64,000 nucleotides of DNA from Sinorhizobium meliloti 4H41 (GTDB taxonomy: Bacteria > Pseudomonadota > Alphaproteobacteria > Rhizobiales > Rhizobiaceae): positions 1 through 64,000 of the forward strand of contig NZ_AQWP01000008.1 of assembly GCF_000375585.1 (NCBI RefSeq), written 5' to 3'. The notes below the pieces were generated by a model that was given only the letters and a program-made list of their open reading frames with translations, was not told the DNA's origin and made no database searches. Shown here in pieces: positions 48,052 to 56,964 of the stretch. Each line of letters opens with the position of its first letter. Position 1 is the stretch's first letter. Both the position numbers and the translations under genes were made by a program.

Positions 48052-48708
48052 AATCTCGGCCTCTAGCTAGAACGAGATTCCATGGGAGTGGAAGGCGACT
48101 CCATCGGCATGCTTTCAAGACGACGATTTGCAAACGCAGCCTGGATACTGCACTTCCGAGTGTACGCCTGGGTCTGCTTCTGTCTTAGCATGGGCGTAAC
48201 GTGGTCAGACACTAGGTCCCGTCAAAGATACCTTGACCAGGACGTGCCTTCAGCATTGGGCATCAGCAGATCATAATCTCGTCTCCTCTTTCTCATCGCG
48301 CCTGAGCCGTTGGCGCTAGTTTACGCTTGATGAGTTGGTCGCAGTGATCCTTCTGATCCCGCGCGAGATCGCGCATACGAATTCATTCGGAAATGGGCGA
48401 TGACACGCGCAGCCGCACATTATTGGGCGCAGCTTCCCATGACGCTGAGGGAAAACACCGCCCCGATGTTCTGGGCGGGCAGCCGCCGAGACACCCGTCC
48501 GGCACGCGCAAATTGTGATCCATCGGGCCCGTGCAGCGGTAATTCGACGCGTCCAAATGCGGTCCATCATCTGTGCACTCGACATTGCCGTCGCCGCTGA
48601 GTCGCTCGTCCAATTTGCGAGCGACTTGTGCTCTCACTGCAGGGTTTCGGTGCGAAATTCGTCGCAAACATTACAAATATGGCGACATTTTCTACACTTT
48701 TGTCGCGA

Positions 48709-48726
48709 ATGTCATCAAAGCGTAAC
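48709..48726 (+). promoter_or_regulatory. PHO-box-like motif, transporter operon
   Basis: ATGTCATCAAAGCGTAAC matches 13 of 18 positions of the Sinorhizobium PHO box (CTGTCATAWAWCTGTCAY), with a perfect TGTCAT first half. A similar motif stands before phnG at 56407-56424. PhoB control would mean induction by phosphate starvation. Confidence 0.5.
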
Positions 48727-48744
48727 ATACACGCCTTACTCCCC

Positions 48745-48762
48745 AGATACCTAGACATCTAG
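48745..48762. promoter_or_regulatory. PhnF-type operator, transporter operon
   Basis: AGATACCTAGACATCTAG occurs here and, identical over all 18 bases, before phnG at 56440-56457. It contains the inverted repeat CTAGA-CA-TCTAG. The GntR/HutC-type PhnF repressor encoded between the two operons is the likely ligand. It lies 55 nt before the first permease gene. Confidence 0.75.
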
Positions 48763-48817
48763 ACGGCCCAGCCGAGGAGCGTTCTTTGGCTTCTCGCTTT
48801 TGGGCGGAGGAGAGTTA

Positions 48818-49732
48818 GTGTTTTTCATCTCGCGAGCCTTGCGTAGCGCATTCACGCTTTGGGCGATCCTCACCATCGTGTTCTTTGCGACACGAATGAC
48901 CGGAGACCCCACCTCCTTCCTCATTCCGCCTGACCTTCCAGAGGAACAACGTGTCGAGCTAAGGGCAAAGCTCGGACTGAACGATGATGTCGCGACGCAA
49001 TACGTGCGGTACAGCACCGCACTCCTGCGCGGCGATTTCGGGCAGAGTTTCTTTTCGAACCGGCCTGTGGTCGAGCTGTTCGTTGAACGAGTTCCCAATA
49101 CGCTGCTCCTAACCATTCCAGCTTTCGTGTTGTCGGTGATTGTCGGCATGGCCGTCGGCCTCTTGGCCGCACTAAATCACAATACGGTCTTTGATCGCTT
49201 CCTCACGACCGCAACAATCGCGGGGCAAGCCATTCCGAACTTTGTTGTCGGCATTGCCGCCATTCTGATCTTCAGTTTCTCTCTAAAACTACTGCCGAGC
49301 GGCGGCATGGGCACGTGGAAACATCTGCTCCTGCCCGCAATTACCCTAGCTCTTGCTACCTGCGCCAACATTGCAAGGCTCGTTCGCAGCAGCATGCTGG
49401 AGGTCCTGTCTCAGGACTACATGCGCTATGCGTACAGCAAGGGCTTGAGTCCCTTCCGTGTCGTGGTGAAGCACGGGCTGAGAAACGCAATCCTCCCCGT
49501 GTTGACAATTCTGGGCCTGCAATTTGGCGGCCTGATTGCCGGCGCCGTGGTAACGGAATCGGTGTTTGCCTGGCCCGGAGCAGGACGCCTGGTGCTCGAT
49601 GCGGTAATGCAACGCGATTTTGCCATGCTGCAATTCGGAATTCTCGTGTTTTCAGCAGCAATCATCCTCACCAATTTTCTCGTTGACATCGGGTACGGCT
49701 TGCTCGATCCGCGAGTGCGCGGGAGGTCATGA
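48818..49732 (+). CDS. Dpp/Opp-family ABC transporter permease (DppB-like)
   Basis: From GTG at 48818, preceded by GGAGGAGAG, the protein has 304 residues with six membrane helices and the EAA-like loop DYMRYAYSKGLSPFRVVVKH. It is an inner-membrane permease of the dipeptide/oligopeptide/nickel/opine group. It overlaps the second permease gene (ATGA-type). The operon has no phnCDE; this transporter stands in its place. Substrate is inferred to be a peptide-like or esterified phosphonate. Confidence 0.88.
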   Translation: MFFISRALRSAFTLWAILTIVFFATRMTGDPTSFLIPPDLPEEQRVELRAKLGLNDDVATQYVRYSTALLRGDFGQSFFSNRPVVELFVERVPNTLLLTIPAFVLSVIVGMAVGLLAALNHNTVFDRFLTTATIAGQAIPNFVVGIAAILIFSFSLKLLPSGGMGTWKHLLLPAITLALATCANIARLVRSSMLEVLSQDYMRYAYSKGLSPFRVVVKHGLRNAILPVLTILGLQFGGLIAGAVVTESVFAWPGAGRLVLDAVMQRDFAMLQFGILVFSAAIILTNFLVDIGYGLLDPRVRGRS

Positions 49733-50637
49733 TGAGCATCGAGACCAGCGCGCCGGAATTGAGTCCTTCCCGAACCGAAGAGGGTATCGTCTCCACCGAG
49801 ACCTGCCGGCGTCGTCGGCCTCCGACGGTCGCAATCGCCTCGTTCCTGATCCTTACAGTGATAGCGTTGCTGGCCGCGATCTCTCCGGTGATTGCGCCGC
49901 ATGACATCGCCGACCAAAGCCTTTTGCACCGACTTCGGCCGCCGGCGTTCGCCGGGGGTACAGCCGAATACCTTCTTGGAACGGATCATCTCGGCCGAGA
50001 CCTGTTTTCTCGGCTTCTGTTCGCAACCCAAACCACGCTACTCATCGCCGGCGCTGGCGTCCTCGTCGGCGTCATCACCGGCACGCTGAGTGGGCTGGTC
50101 TCGGGAAGCATGGGAGGATGGATCGACCATTGCTTTATGGCTGTGGTCGATGCGCAGGCCTCGGTGCCGGTCACTTTGGTGGCGTTGACTGCGGTTGCCC
50201 TCATCGGCCCAAGTCCGCTTGTCTTGGTGCTGATCATCGGATTTGCGGACTACTACAAATATGCTCGAGTCGTCCGTGGCCAGGTTCATGCCCTGCGCGG
50301 ACGCAGCTTCGTAGAAGCGGCTCGATCCTCCGGCGCTTCCCCCTGGCATATCGCGATGCGTCACGTGCTTCCCAACACGCTCTCGCCCGTCATCGTATTG
50401 GCTAGCCTGAGCTTTGCCGAGATCGTCGTGCTGGAGTCGTCGCTGTCGTTCCTTGGCGTGGGTGTTCAGCCGCCAAATGTTTCTCACGGTTCATTGCTCG
50501 GCGAGTCGAGGAACTATCTGATCACCACCCCCTGGCTGGCGGTGTTTCCCTGTGTGGTCATCGTCGCAATCACGCTGGCAGCATCGATGGTCGGCGATTG
50601 GTTGCGTGACAGTTTCGATCCCCGGAGCCGCAGCTAG
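49729..50637 (+). CDS. Dpp/Opp-family ABC transporter permease (DppC-like)
   Basis: A 302-residue permease with an N-terminal cytoplasmic tail, membrane helices and the segment HDIADQSLLHRLRPPAFAGG, LGTDHLGRDLFSRLLFATQT typical of DppC/OppC. The coupling loop reads RSFVEAARSSGASPWHIAMR. It pairs with the preceding permease. Tight packing with both neighbours shows one operon. Confidence 0.9.
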   Translation: MMSIETSAPELSPSRTEEGIVSTETCRRRRPPTVAIASFLILTVIALLAAISPVIAPHDIADQSLLHRLRPPAFAGGTAEYLLGTDHLGRDLFSRLLFATQTTLLIAGAGVLVGVITGTLSGLVSGSMGGWIDHCFMAVVDAQASVPVTLVALTAVALIGPSPLVLVLIIGFADYYKYARVVRGQVHALRGRSFVEAARSSGASPWHIAMRHVLPNTLSPVIVLASLSFAEIVVLESSLSFLGVGVQPPNVSHGSLLGESRNYLITTPWLAVFPCVVIVAITLAASMVGDWLRDSFDPRSRS

Positions 50638-50698
50638 ATCGCACAGCTCTCAGACCTTCCTGCAGGAAAACCTCAAAACCCCAACCTTAGGAGACACT

Positions 50699-52210
50699 AT
50701 GCGAAACCTACTCGTAGCAGTCGCTATGCTGCTGCCGACCTTCGTGGTCGCGCAGGAAGACACGCGACCTCCGCTTACCGTGGGCGTCAATGCCGTCCGC
50801 GCCAACTTCGATCCCGCAATGGCGCTTGGGAATGTCGACATCCCGATCACCTACAATATGTTCGACACGCTCGTTGCGCGGGACTTTTCCAAAAGCAAGA
50901 ATCGGACAGCTTATGAGCTCGTTCCTGGCCTCGCGAAGAGCTGGAATCGGATCGACGATCGCACCATGGAATTTTCGCTGCGGCCAGGTGTGCGGTTTCA
51001 TAACGGCCAGCCTTTCACAAGTGCCGACGTCAAGTTCACCTTCGATCGAATCTTGAATCCGGAATCGGACTACGTCTCTGCCAGAAACCTCCTCAAGGTG
51101 ATCGAACGGGTCGACATCGTCGATGATCTGACCGTCCGGATCACGACCACGGCCCCGAGCCCAATACTCCTACACCTGCTTGCCTATCATTCGAGCGACA
51201 TCGTGCCGAAAGCCTATTTCGAGTCGGTCGGAGAGAGCGGCTTCGGTCAAAAGCCGGTCGGAACAGGTCCGTTCGCTTTCGTCAAGCTCCAGCCCGACGA
51301 GAGCATGCAGCTCAAGGCCAACGATACTTACTTTGGCGGTCGGCCGACAATCTCGAGCTTGACATTCAAGGCCATCCCCGAGGTCTCGGCCAGGATCACC
51401 GCGCTCGCGAACGGCGAGGTCGATGTCATCAACAGCCTGCCGCCAGATCAATTGGAGGCGGTAAAGACCCTCGGCTGCTGCGAGGTCCGCAGCGCATTGA
51501 TGAACCACCACTTCCTTCTCTACAACACGTTCAACCCGGTGATGGCCGACAAGAAACTGCGCCTGGCACTCAATCTTGCCATTGATCGCAAGTTGATCGT
51601 GGACGCTCTGTGGAATGGCCAGGCCACGCTGCCACACTCTGCCCAATACGAGGCTTGGGGACCGGAGCTCTATAATCCGGATCGACCGACTCCTGCCTTC
51701 GATCCTGATCGCGCGCGCCAGCTGCTCTCGCAATCAACCTACAAGGGGGAGCCGATCTATTTCGTAACGCATCCGGTCTACTATACGAATGGCGTCCCGG
51801 TAGCCGAGGCGGTCACTGAGATGTGGAAGGCGATAGGCGTCAATGCCAGCGTCCGTGTCGATGAAGGATGGTCGAAGCTGAAAAAGTACGATCCGGTCCT
51901 CACGGTACGCAACGGCTCTGATTGGGTCGTGCCGACCGATCCCGCGGTCACGCTATACATGACATGGGCGAAGCGTTTTTGGAAGGACGAGCAGCGCTTC
52001 GACGAACTCGCCAAAGAGGGCGAGACAACACTCGATAGCAAACGTCGCTACGATATCTATCAAACGATGATCGATATCTTCGAGGACGAAGCGCCCGGTA
52101 CGTACCTCTATCGCGCGCCGGAATTCTACGGCGTTCGCAGCAACTTAGAGTGGCTGCCGAACACCGAATACACGATGGATTTCCGGCCGACCAACATTCA
52201 CTTCAAGTGA
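50699..52210 (+). CDS. Periplasmic substrate-binding protein, Dpp/Opp family
   Basis: From the ATG at 50699 (AGGAG 8 nt upstream) the protein has 503 residues. A signal peptide MRNLLVAVAMLLPTFVVAQE is followed by the SBP_bac_5 pattern (TAYELVPGLAKSWNRIDDRT, MEFSLRPGVRFHNGQPFTSA, DVKFTFDRIL). Such proteins bind peptides, opines, sugar phosphodiesters or nickel. The ligand pocket cannot be read from sequence. In this context it should give the phosphonate compound to the two permeases. Confidence 0.9.
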   Translation: MRNLLVAVAMLLPTFVVAQEDTRPPLTVGVNAVRANFDPAMALGNVDIPITYNMFDTLVARDFSKSKNRTAYELVPGLAKSWNRIDDRTMEFSLRPGVRFHNGQPFTSADVKFTFDRILNPESDYVSARNLLKVIERVDIVDDLTVRITTTAPSPILLHLLAYHSSDIVPKAYFESVGESGFGQKPVGTGPFAFVKLQPDESMQLKANDTYFGGRPTISSLTFKAIPEVSARITALANGEVDVINSLPPDQLEAVKTLGCCEVRSALMNHHFLLYNTFNPVMADKKLRLALNLAIDRKLIVDALWNGQATLPHSAQYEAWGPELYNPDRPTPAFDPDRARQLLSQSTYKGEPIYFVTHPVYYTNGVPVAEAVTEMWKAIGVNASVRVDEGWSKLKKYDPVLTVRNGSDWVVPTDPAVTLYMTWAKRFWKDEQRFDELAKEGETTLDSKRRYDIYQTMIDIFEDEAPGTYLYRAPEFYGVRSNLEWLPNTEYTMDFRPTNIHFK

Positions 52211-52245
52211 ATGTCACTCTTCCGCTCAGTTATCAGGACGGGTTT

Positions 52246-53265
52246 ATGATGAACCAAGCCGAACTCCTGCGCGTCGAGAATTTGCGCACCCATTACCATG
52301 CCCACGATCGAACCGTCAAAGCAGTCGAAGGGGTCTCATTCTCGGTTCGACAAGGCAGCACCGTCTGCCTTGTCGGAGAATCCGGCTCAGGCAAATCGGC
52401 AACCGCGTTTTCCATCCTGAACCTTATTCCGAAGTCGCTGGGGCGCATCGTTGCGGGGAAGGCCCTCTATCAAGGGGAGGACCTTCTCCAAATTCCAGCG
52501 CGGCGCCTGCGGGGTGTCCTTGGCAACGATATTGCCATGATCTTTCAGGAGCCGGCGGCGGCGCTCAATCCAGTCTACACGATTGGTAACCAGTTGATGG
52601 AGGTGCTGCGGACCCATCAACGATGTACGCTTCGCGAAGCACGACGCCAAGCGAGAGAACTGCTCGATCGCGTTGGTATCGCAGATGCCGAACGGCGTCT
52701 CGATGACTATCCGCATCAGCTTTCCGGCGGCATGCGCCAGCGGGCAATGATCGCGATCGCGCTCTCATGCAGCCCCAAATTGCTGATCGCCGACGAGCCG
52801 ACGACGGCTCTCGATGCCACGGTCCAATCGCAAATCCTGGCCCTGCTTCACGAACTAAAGCAGGAGACCGGCATGGCCATGCTGTTCATCACGCATGACC
52901 TCAGTGTCGTTGCCGAAATCGCGGACCGGGTCGTGGTGATGTATGCCGGTCGGGTTGTCGAGGAAGGCAGTGTACTGCAGATCTTCGAGACGCCACGGAT
53001 GCCATATACGCGCGGTCTGCTGAGAGCGCGACCGCGATTGCAACCCGGCTGCGCAATTCCACGACGGCTTTCCGCCATCCGCGGCAGCCCCCCCGAACTT
53101 GCTCATCTTGCGACCGGCTGTTCCTTCCGCCCGCGCTGCGGCCATGCGGTAGCGGATTGCGCACGCCACATGCCGGAACTCGACACGACCGACGGGCACA
53201 GCGTTCGTTGTTTGCGTTGGCGCGAAATCACCGATGCTGCTTCGGAGCCGGAGGTCGCGGCATGA
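52246..53265 (+). CDS. ABC transporter ATPase (DppD-like)
   Basis: From ATG at 52246 the protein has 339 residues: Walker [17 protein letters not shown], signature [16 protein letters not shown], Walker [14 protein letters not shown]-loop [14 protein letters not shown], and the C-terminal Cys-rich [20 protein letters not shown] motif of oligopeptide ATPases. It powers the transporter with the next gene product, whose start overlaps its stop. Confidence 0.93.
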   Translation: MMNQAELLRVENLRTHYHAHDRTVKAVEGVSFSVRQGSTVCLVGESGSGKSATAFSILNLIPKSLGRIVAGKALYQGEDLLQIPARRLRGVLGNDIAMIFQEPAAALNPVYTIGNQLMEVLRTHQRCTLREARRQARELLDRVGIADAERRLDDYPHQLSGGMRQRAMIAIALSCSPKLLIADEPTTALDATVQSQILALLHELKQETGMAMLFITHDLSVVAEIADRVVVMYAGRVVEEGSVLQIFETPRMPYTRGLLRARPRLQPGCAIPRRLSAIRGSPPELAHLATGCSFRPRCGHAVADCARHMPELDTTDGHSVRCLRWREITDAASEPEVAA

Positions 53266-54299
53266 ATGCGTCCTTTGCCCCTTCCGGCATGCCTGATCGC
53301 GGTGCTATTCCTGCGTTGAGCGGTCCGTCTCTGCTCGAGGTTGAAGACCTTCGCGTTCACCTGCCACTCCGCAGCACGTCGCCGTTTCGTCCCAAGAAAT
53401 TCATCAAAGCCGTCGACGGCGCATCGTTTTCAATATTTCCCGGTGAGATCGTCGCCCTGGTCGGCGAGTCCGGTTCAGGCAAGACGACATTGGGGCGCAG
53501 CTTGCTGCGGCTGACCCCGCCGAGTTCGGGTCGGGTTCGGTTCAAAGGGGTCGATTTGACGGCTTTGACGCCAAAGGAAATGCGTTCCTTTCGGCGGCAT
53601 CTGCAGATGGTGTTCCAGGACCCCTACAGCAGCCTCAATCCGCGCATGACCCTCGGGGAGATCATCGGCGAACCGCTGTCGATCCATCATGCTCATCTGA
53701 CCCCGCGAGCACGTCTCCAGCGTGTGGCAGAACTCCTCTCCCAGGTCGGAATTTCCCCGACGTATGCCGCGCGCTACCCACACAGCTTCAGCGGCGGTCA
53801 GCGCCAGCGAATTGCCATCGCCAGGGCACTGTCGACCGAGCCGGATTTCATCGTCGCCGACGAGCCCATATCGGCTCTCGATGTGTCGGTTCAGGCGCAG
53901 ATCGTCAACTTGCTCCTGGATCTGAAGGACAAGCTGTCGCTCACGATGCTTTTCGTCTCGCACGACCTGCGAGCGGTCAGTCATATCGCTGACCGGGTGA
54001 TCGTCATGTATCTCGGTCGGATCATGGAAATCGCCCCTTCGTCAATGTTCTGGGATGCGCCTGCGCATCCCTATACCGAAGCTTTGCTATCCGCACTCCC
54101 GGTCGAACATCCAAGCCTTCGACGAAACCGGGTGCTCCTGAAAGGTGAAGTGCCGAGTGCCGTTTCACCGCCATCCGGCTGTGTCTTTAGGACCAGATGC
54201 CCAGTGGCAAGTCCGGAATGTGCCGTGGCTCCACCGGCACTGCGGCAGGTTACGCCAGGGCACTGGACGGCCTGCACCAAACAAAAATCTTTCGATTGA
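53262..54299 (+). CDS. ABC transporter ATPase (DppF-like)
   Basis: From the ATG at 53262 the protein has 345 residues: Walker [18 protein letters not shown]-loop QMVFQDPYSSLNPRMTLGEI, signature SGGQRQRIAIARALS, Walker B FIVADEPISALD, and a C-terminal Cys motif GCVFRTRCPVASPECA. Second nucleotide-binding subunit of the importer. A short spacer leads to the hydrolase gene. Confidence 0.93.
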   Translation: MNASFAPSGMPDRGAIPALSGPSLLEVEDLRVHLPLRSTSPFRPKKFIKAVDGASFSIFPGEIVALVGESGSGKTTLGRSLLRLTPPSSGRVRFKGVDLTALTPKEMRSFRRHLQMVFQDPYSSLNPRMTLGEIIGEPLSIHHAHLTPRARLQRVAELLSQVGISPTYAARYPHSFSGGQRQRIAIARALSTEPDFIVADEPISALDVSVQAQIVNLLLDLKDKLSLTMLFVSHDLRAVSHIADRVIVMYLGRIMEIAPSSMFWDAPAHPYTEALLSALPVEHPSLRRNRVLLKGEVPSAVSPPSGCVFRTRCPVASPECAVAPPALRQVTPGHWTACTKQKSFD

Positions 54300-54315
54300 G
54301 GGGATGACATTGGAA

Positions 54316-55545
54316 ATGAAGCGCCGCAAACTTCTGTTGATCATGATCGATGGCGTGAGCTCGGACTATCTTGAGAACCATCGGGAGCGTCTCCCAAATT
54401 TGTCCTCACTCGCCGACAGAGGATACCGCGTCCGCCGGATGCGGTCTGCTGTGCCGGGGACCTCCATGCCGGGTCGGGCTTCCATTCTAACAGGCGTCGC
54501 AGCAGACATGCACGGGATTTTTGGCAATCGTGTCCTGAGCGACGGGGCGTTCATCGCCGCCGAGGTGGAGCATGTTCTTGTTCCGACGATTGCAACCCTT
54601 GCTTCGCGCGCGGGACTGGATGTGGCCTGCATCGGGCACGCCCTCATTAACCCGGTAGACACCTCCGTCTATGTCCCGCCTAGCTGGATGCGCGGCCCCG
54701 GCTTCACCAAGGTTCCGAGCGACGGGAGTATGCCTTATCTCCTGAGAGTGAAGGATCCGCGCGGCCGCCTGGCGGGGGTCCCCCTGCCGTCCTTCGTTCA
54801 GGAGTCAGCAAGGCCCGATACCGTCTCTCGGGTCACAGCGACGCTCATCGATGACCAACTGACCGTCTCCGCCACCGCAAAGTTGATCGCATCACGAGAG
54901 CCGCCCGATCTGGTGGTTACAGAAATCAATGTCACAGACATGTTCCAGCACGAGTTCGGTTACGAGAGCCAAGAGGCCCATTTCTCTGTCGCTTTCGCCG
55001 ACTCCCTCGTCGGTCTTTGCTTGGAAAGCCTGCGGCGTTCCGGCCGGCTCGACGACTACGTGATCGCAATTACCAGCGATCACGGGCACGGCAATATCAA
55101 CACCTCGATCCTTCCCGAACTGATTATTCCCGGTAAGCGCTGGAGCTCCGAAGGCGCGACGCTGCATGTCGTGGTCGAGAACGCTGCCGATCGCGCGGAG
55201 GTTACACAAAGATTGGCAGCCGTCGGGGCGGAACCCTGGAACGATGCGCATTTGCCGGTTGGGCTGCGCGAGCGCATCGCAACCTTCGTGGCTCCGCCGC
55301 AGCATGATTTCGAGGAAGTGCCAGCCGGTCACCCGCTAGACCAGCCGTTCGGTCGGCCGAAATACAAGTCTACCCATGGATTTCGGCCAGGTATGAGTGC
55401 GGACGATCGCATCTGCATCATATCAGGGGCTGATCTTCCAATAGCGGTGGCGGAAGGAGCTGAAGCAACCCGCCTTGCGCCGACGCTTGCTTCCATCCTT
55501 GGGCTATCAACCAAGATATTTCCGGATCGGCCGCTTTTCGGATAA
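54316..55545 (+). CDS. Alkaline-phosphatase-superfamily phosphodiesterase / phosphonate hydrolase
   Basis: From the ATG at 54316 the protein has 409 residues; ATG 54304 would add four. It has the metal sites of nucleotide pyrophosphatase/phosphodiesterases: IMIDG with Asp12, nucleophile loop PGTSMPGRASILTG (Ser50 where NPPs have Thr), TDMFQHEFG, ITSDHGHGN and STHGFRPG. No signal peptide, so it acts in the cytoplasm after uptake. Relatives cut nucleotide diesters, phosphonate monoesters or phosphonoacetate. It is the last gene of the transporter operon and would release the free phosphonate from an ester or CMP form. The exact bond is unknown. Confidence 0.82.
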   Translation: MKRRKLLLIMIDGVSSDYLENHRERLPNLSSLADRGYRVRRMRSAVPGTSMPGRASILTGVAADMHGIFGNRVLSDGAFIAAEVEHVLVPTIATLASRAGLDVACIGHALINPVDTSVYVPPSWMRGPGFTKVPSDGSMPYLLRVKDPRGRLAGVPLPSFVQESARPDTVSRVTATLIDDQLTVSATAKLIASREPPDLVVTEINVTDMFQHEFGYESQEAHFSVAFADSLVGLCLESLRRSGRLDDYVIAITSDHGHGNINTSILPELIIPGKRWSSEGATLHVVVENAADRAEVTQRLAAVGAEPWNDAHLPVGLRERIATFVAPPQHDFEEVPAGHPLDQPFGRPKYKSTHGFRPGMSADDRICIISGADLPIAVAEGAEATRLAPTLASILGLSTKIFPDRPLFG

Positions 55546-55552
55546 AGAGGGT

Positions 55553-55578
55553 TTTGCACCCCTTTTGGGGAATGCAAA
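55553..55578 (+). promoter_or_regulatory. Hairpin between the hydrolase gene and phnF
   Basis: Nested arms TTTGCA-CCCC-TTTT-GGGG-AA-TGCAAA form a stem-loop 8 nt after the hydrolase stop. It has no T-run, so it may attenuate or protect the transcript rather than end it. Confidence 0.45.
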
Positions 55579-55608
55579 GGCTCGTGGGGACAGTTGAGGT
55601 GGTGCTTA

Positions 55609-56310
55609 ATGAAACGTTGGGAAGTTGTTCGCTCCGGAATACTCAGCGATATCCATGCAGGAGCCTTCGAAAACGGTCGCCTTCCTCGGGACCTTGTCTT
55701 GGCAGAACGATTCGGCGTCAATCGCCACACTGTCCGCAACGCCATCAAGGTTTTGGAGTCTGAGGGCGCACTGCGAGTGCAACACGGTGTGGGCACCTTC
55801 GTTGCCGACGACTTCATTTCGCATACCTTGGACAGTGATCCGAGGTTCACTTTCAAACTTCTTGGCCAGAACAAGTCGGTCAAGCGGGAGATCTTGTCGA
55901 TCAACGAGATCTCTGTCGAACTTGATGTTGCGAGGCATCTGAAGATCGCCCCTTCGGCGCTCGTTACCGCCGTCAGGGCGACTTCGTTCATTAACGACTG
56001 GCCCTTGGCAACCGGGACGAGCTATTTTCCCGTCGAGCGAGTTCCCGGTCTCGTCTCGGCGTTCCATGGACTGAACTCTCCGACTGCGGCGCTGAAGCGC
56101 TGTGGCATTCCAGGATACAAGCGAAAATGGACGCGGATAACGGCTCGAAGGCCCACCCAGCAGGAGGCCCTTCTGCTGCGAGTATCATCGTCCAGTCCGG
56201 TGCTCTTCGAGACCAATGTCGATGTCACTCTGGATGGACTGCCGATCAAATACGCCTTCAGCGTTATACGAGCCGACCGATATGAATACTTAATAGAAGA
56301 GGGCGACTAA
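55609..56310 (+). CDS. phnF: GntR/HutC-type regulator PhnF
   Basis: From the ATG at 55609 (GAGG upstream) the protein has 233 residues. The N-terminal winged helix (LPRDLVLAERFGVNRHTVRN, AIKVLESEGALRVQHGVGTF) is followed by a UTRA ligand-binding domain with DFISHTLDSDPRFTFKLLGQ and RVPGLVSAFHGL. It is placed between the transporter-hydrolase operon and the C-P lyase operon. The identical 18-bp operator in front of both operons is its probable target; the inducer may be the phosphonate or a breakdown product. Confidence 0.88.
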   Translation: MKRWEVVRSGILSDIHAGAFENGRLPRDLVLAERFGVNRHTVRNAIKVLESEGALRVQHGVGTFVADDFISHTLDSDPRFTFKLLGQNKSVKREILSINEISVELDVARHLKIAPSALVTAVRATSFINDWPLATGTSYFPVERVPGLVSAFHGLNSPTAALKRCGIPGYKRKWTRITARRPTQQEALLLRVSSSSPVLFETNVDVTLDGLPIKYAFSVIRADRYEYLIEEGD

Positions 56311-56406
56311 ACGAGATTGCGAGCGCATTCGCGGGTTCAGCCATCCAGCGCCGCTCTTCTTCCCTGTGTTAATCTGTCTGAGCAAGTTTTTTGCTGAAAC
56401 AGCTCC

Positions 56407-56424
56407 TTGTCATCAAAGTGTTGC
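56407..56424 (+). promoter_or_regulatory. PHO-box-like motif before phnG
   Basis: TTGTCATCAAAGTGTTGC matches 13 of 18 positions of the Sinorhizobium PHO box and shares TGTCATCAAAG with the motif at 48709-48726. The operator for PhnF follows 15 nt later. Confidence 0.5.
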
Positions 56425-56439
56425 AAAGAGCACATAGGT

Positions 56440-56457
56440 AGATACCTAGACATCTAG
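56440..56457. promoter_or_regulatory. PhnF-type operator before phnG
   Basis: AGATACCTAGACATCTAG, identical to 48745-48762, with the CTAGA-CA-TCTAG inverted repeat. It lies 45 nt before the phnG start and probably allows PhnF to repress the C-P lyase operon. Confidence 0.78.
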
Positions 56458-56502
56458 TTATCGGCAGCGTGGCCCGTAGGTCAGCCATTGGATAAGCGGC
56501 AA

Positions 56503-56964
56503 ATGCAAGTAGGCAATCAAATCGGAAACAGACAGCGATGGATGGCGGTTCTGGCGCGAACGAGGTGCTGTGACCTTGAGGGCGCCTGGAACGATCTGCC
56601 CATCGCCCCGCAATATGAATGGCTGCGCCGGCCCGAGACCGGCCTGGTGCTGGTGCGCGGACGCGCAGGTGGTACCGGCAGCCCGTTCAACCTCGGTGAG
56701 GCCACGATGACTCGATGTGCCTTGAGGCTCGCCGATGGCACGACGGGGTTCGCCTTCGTGCTCGGACGCGACCAACGGCATGCGGAACTGGCGGCAGTCT
56801 TCGATGCGCTCCTGCAGCGGGCGGATGAGGTCGCTGCCGAGAGTCGTGAATTGGTCGCTCGACTTGAAGCGATGCAAGCGAGCCGACGTGAACTGAAGAG
56901 CCGCAAGGCGGCTTCTACAAAGGTCGATTTTTTTGCAATGGCGCGGGAAACGAGTCCGGAATGA
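56503..56964 (+). CDS. phnG: C-P lyase core subunit PhnG
   Basis: From the ATG at 56503 the protein has 153 residues (MQVGNQIGNRQRWMAVLART, then RGRAGGTGSPFNLGEATMTR, a conserved PhnG segment; end TKVDFFAMARE). A TTG at 56488 is an alternative. PhnG forms the PhnGHIJ core that binds alkylphosphonate and ATP and makes ribose-1-alkylphosphonate triphosphate. Its stop overlaps phnH. Confidence 0.94.
   Translation: MQVGNQIGNRQRWMAVLARTRCCDLEGAWNDLPIAPQYEWLRRPETGLVLVRGRAGGTGSPFNLGEATMTRCALRLADGTTGFAFVLGRDQRHAELAAVFDALLQRADEVAAESRELVARLEAMQASRRELKSRKAASTKVDFFAMARETSPE

Larger units (their letters stand above)
48052..48817 (+). other. Long intergenic region before the transporter operon
   Basis: No gene recognised in this 766-nt stretch. 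Its right end holds a PHO-box-like motif and a PhnF-type operator, given separately. A GCGACA/TGTCGC inverted repeat lies around 48681-48705. Confidence 0.45.
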
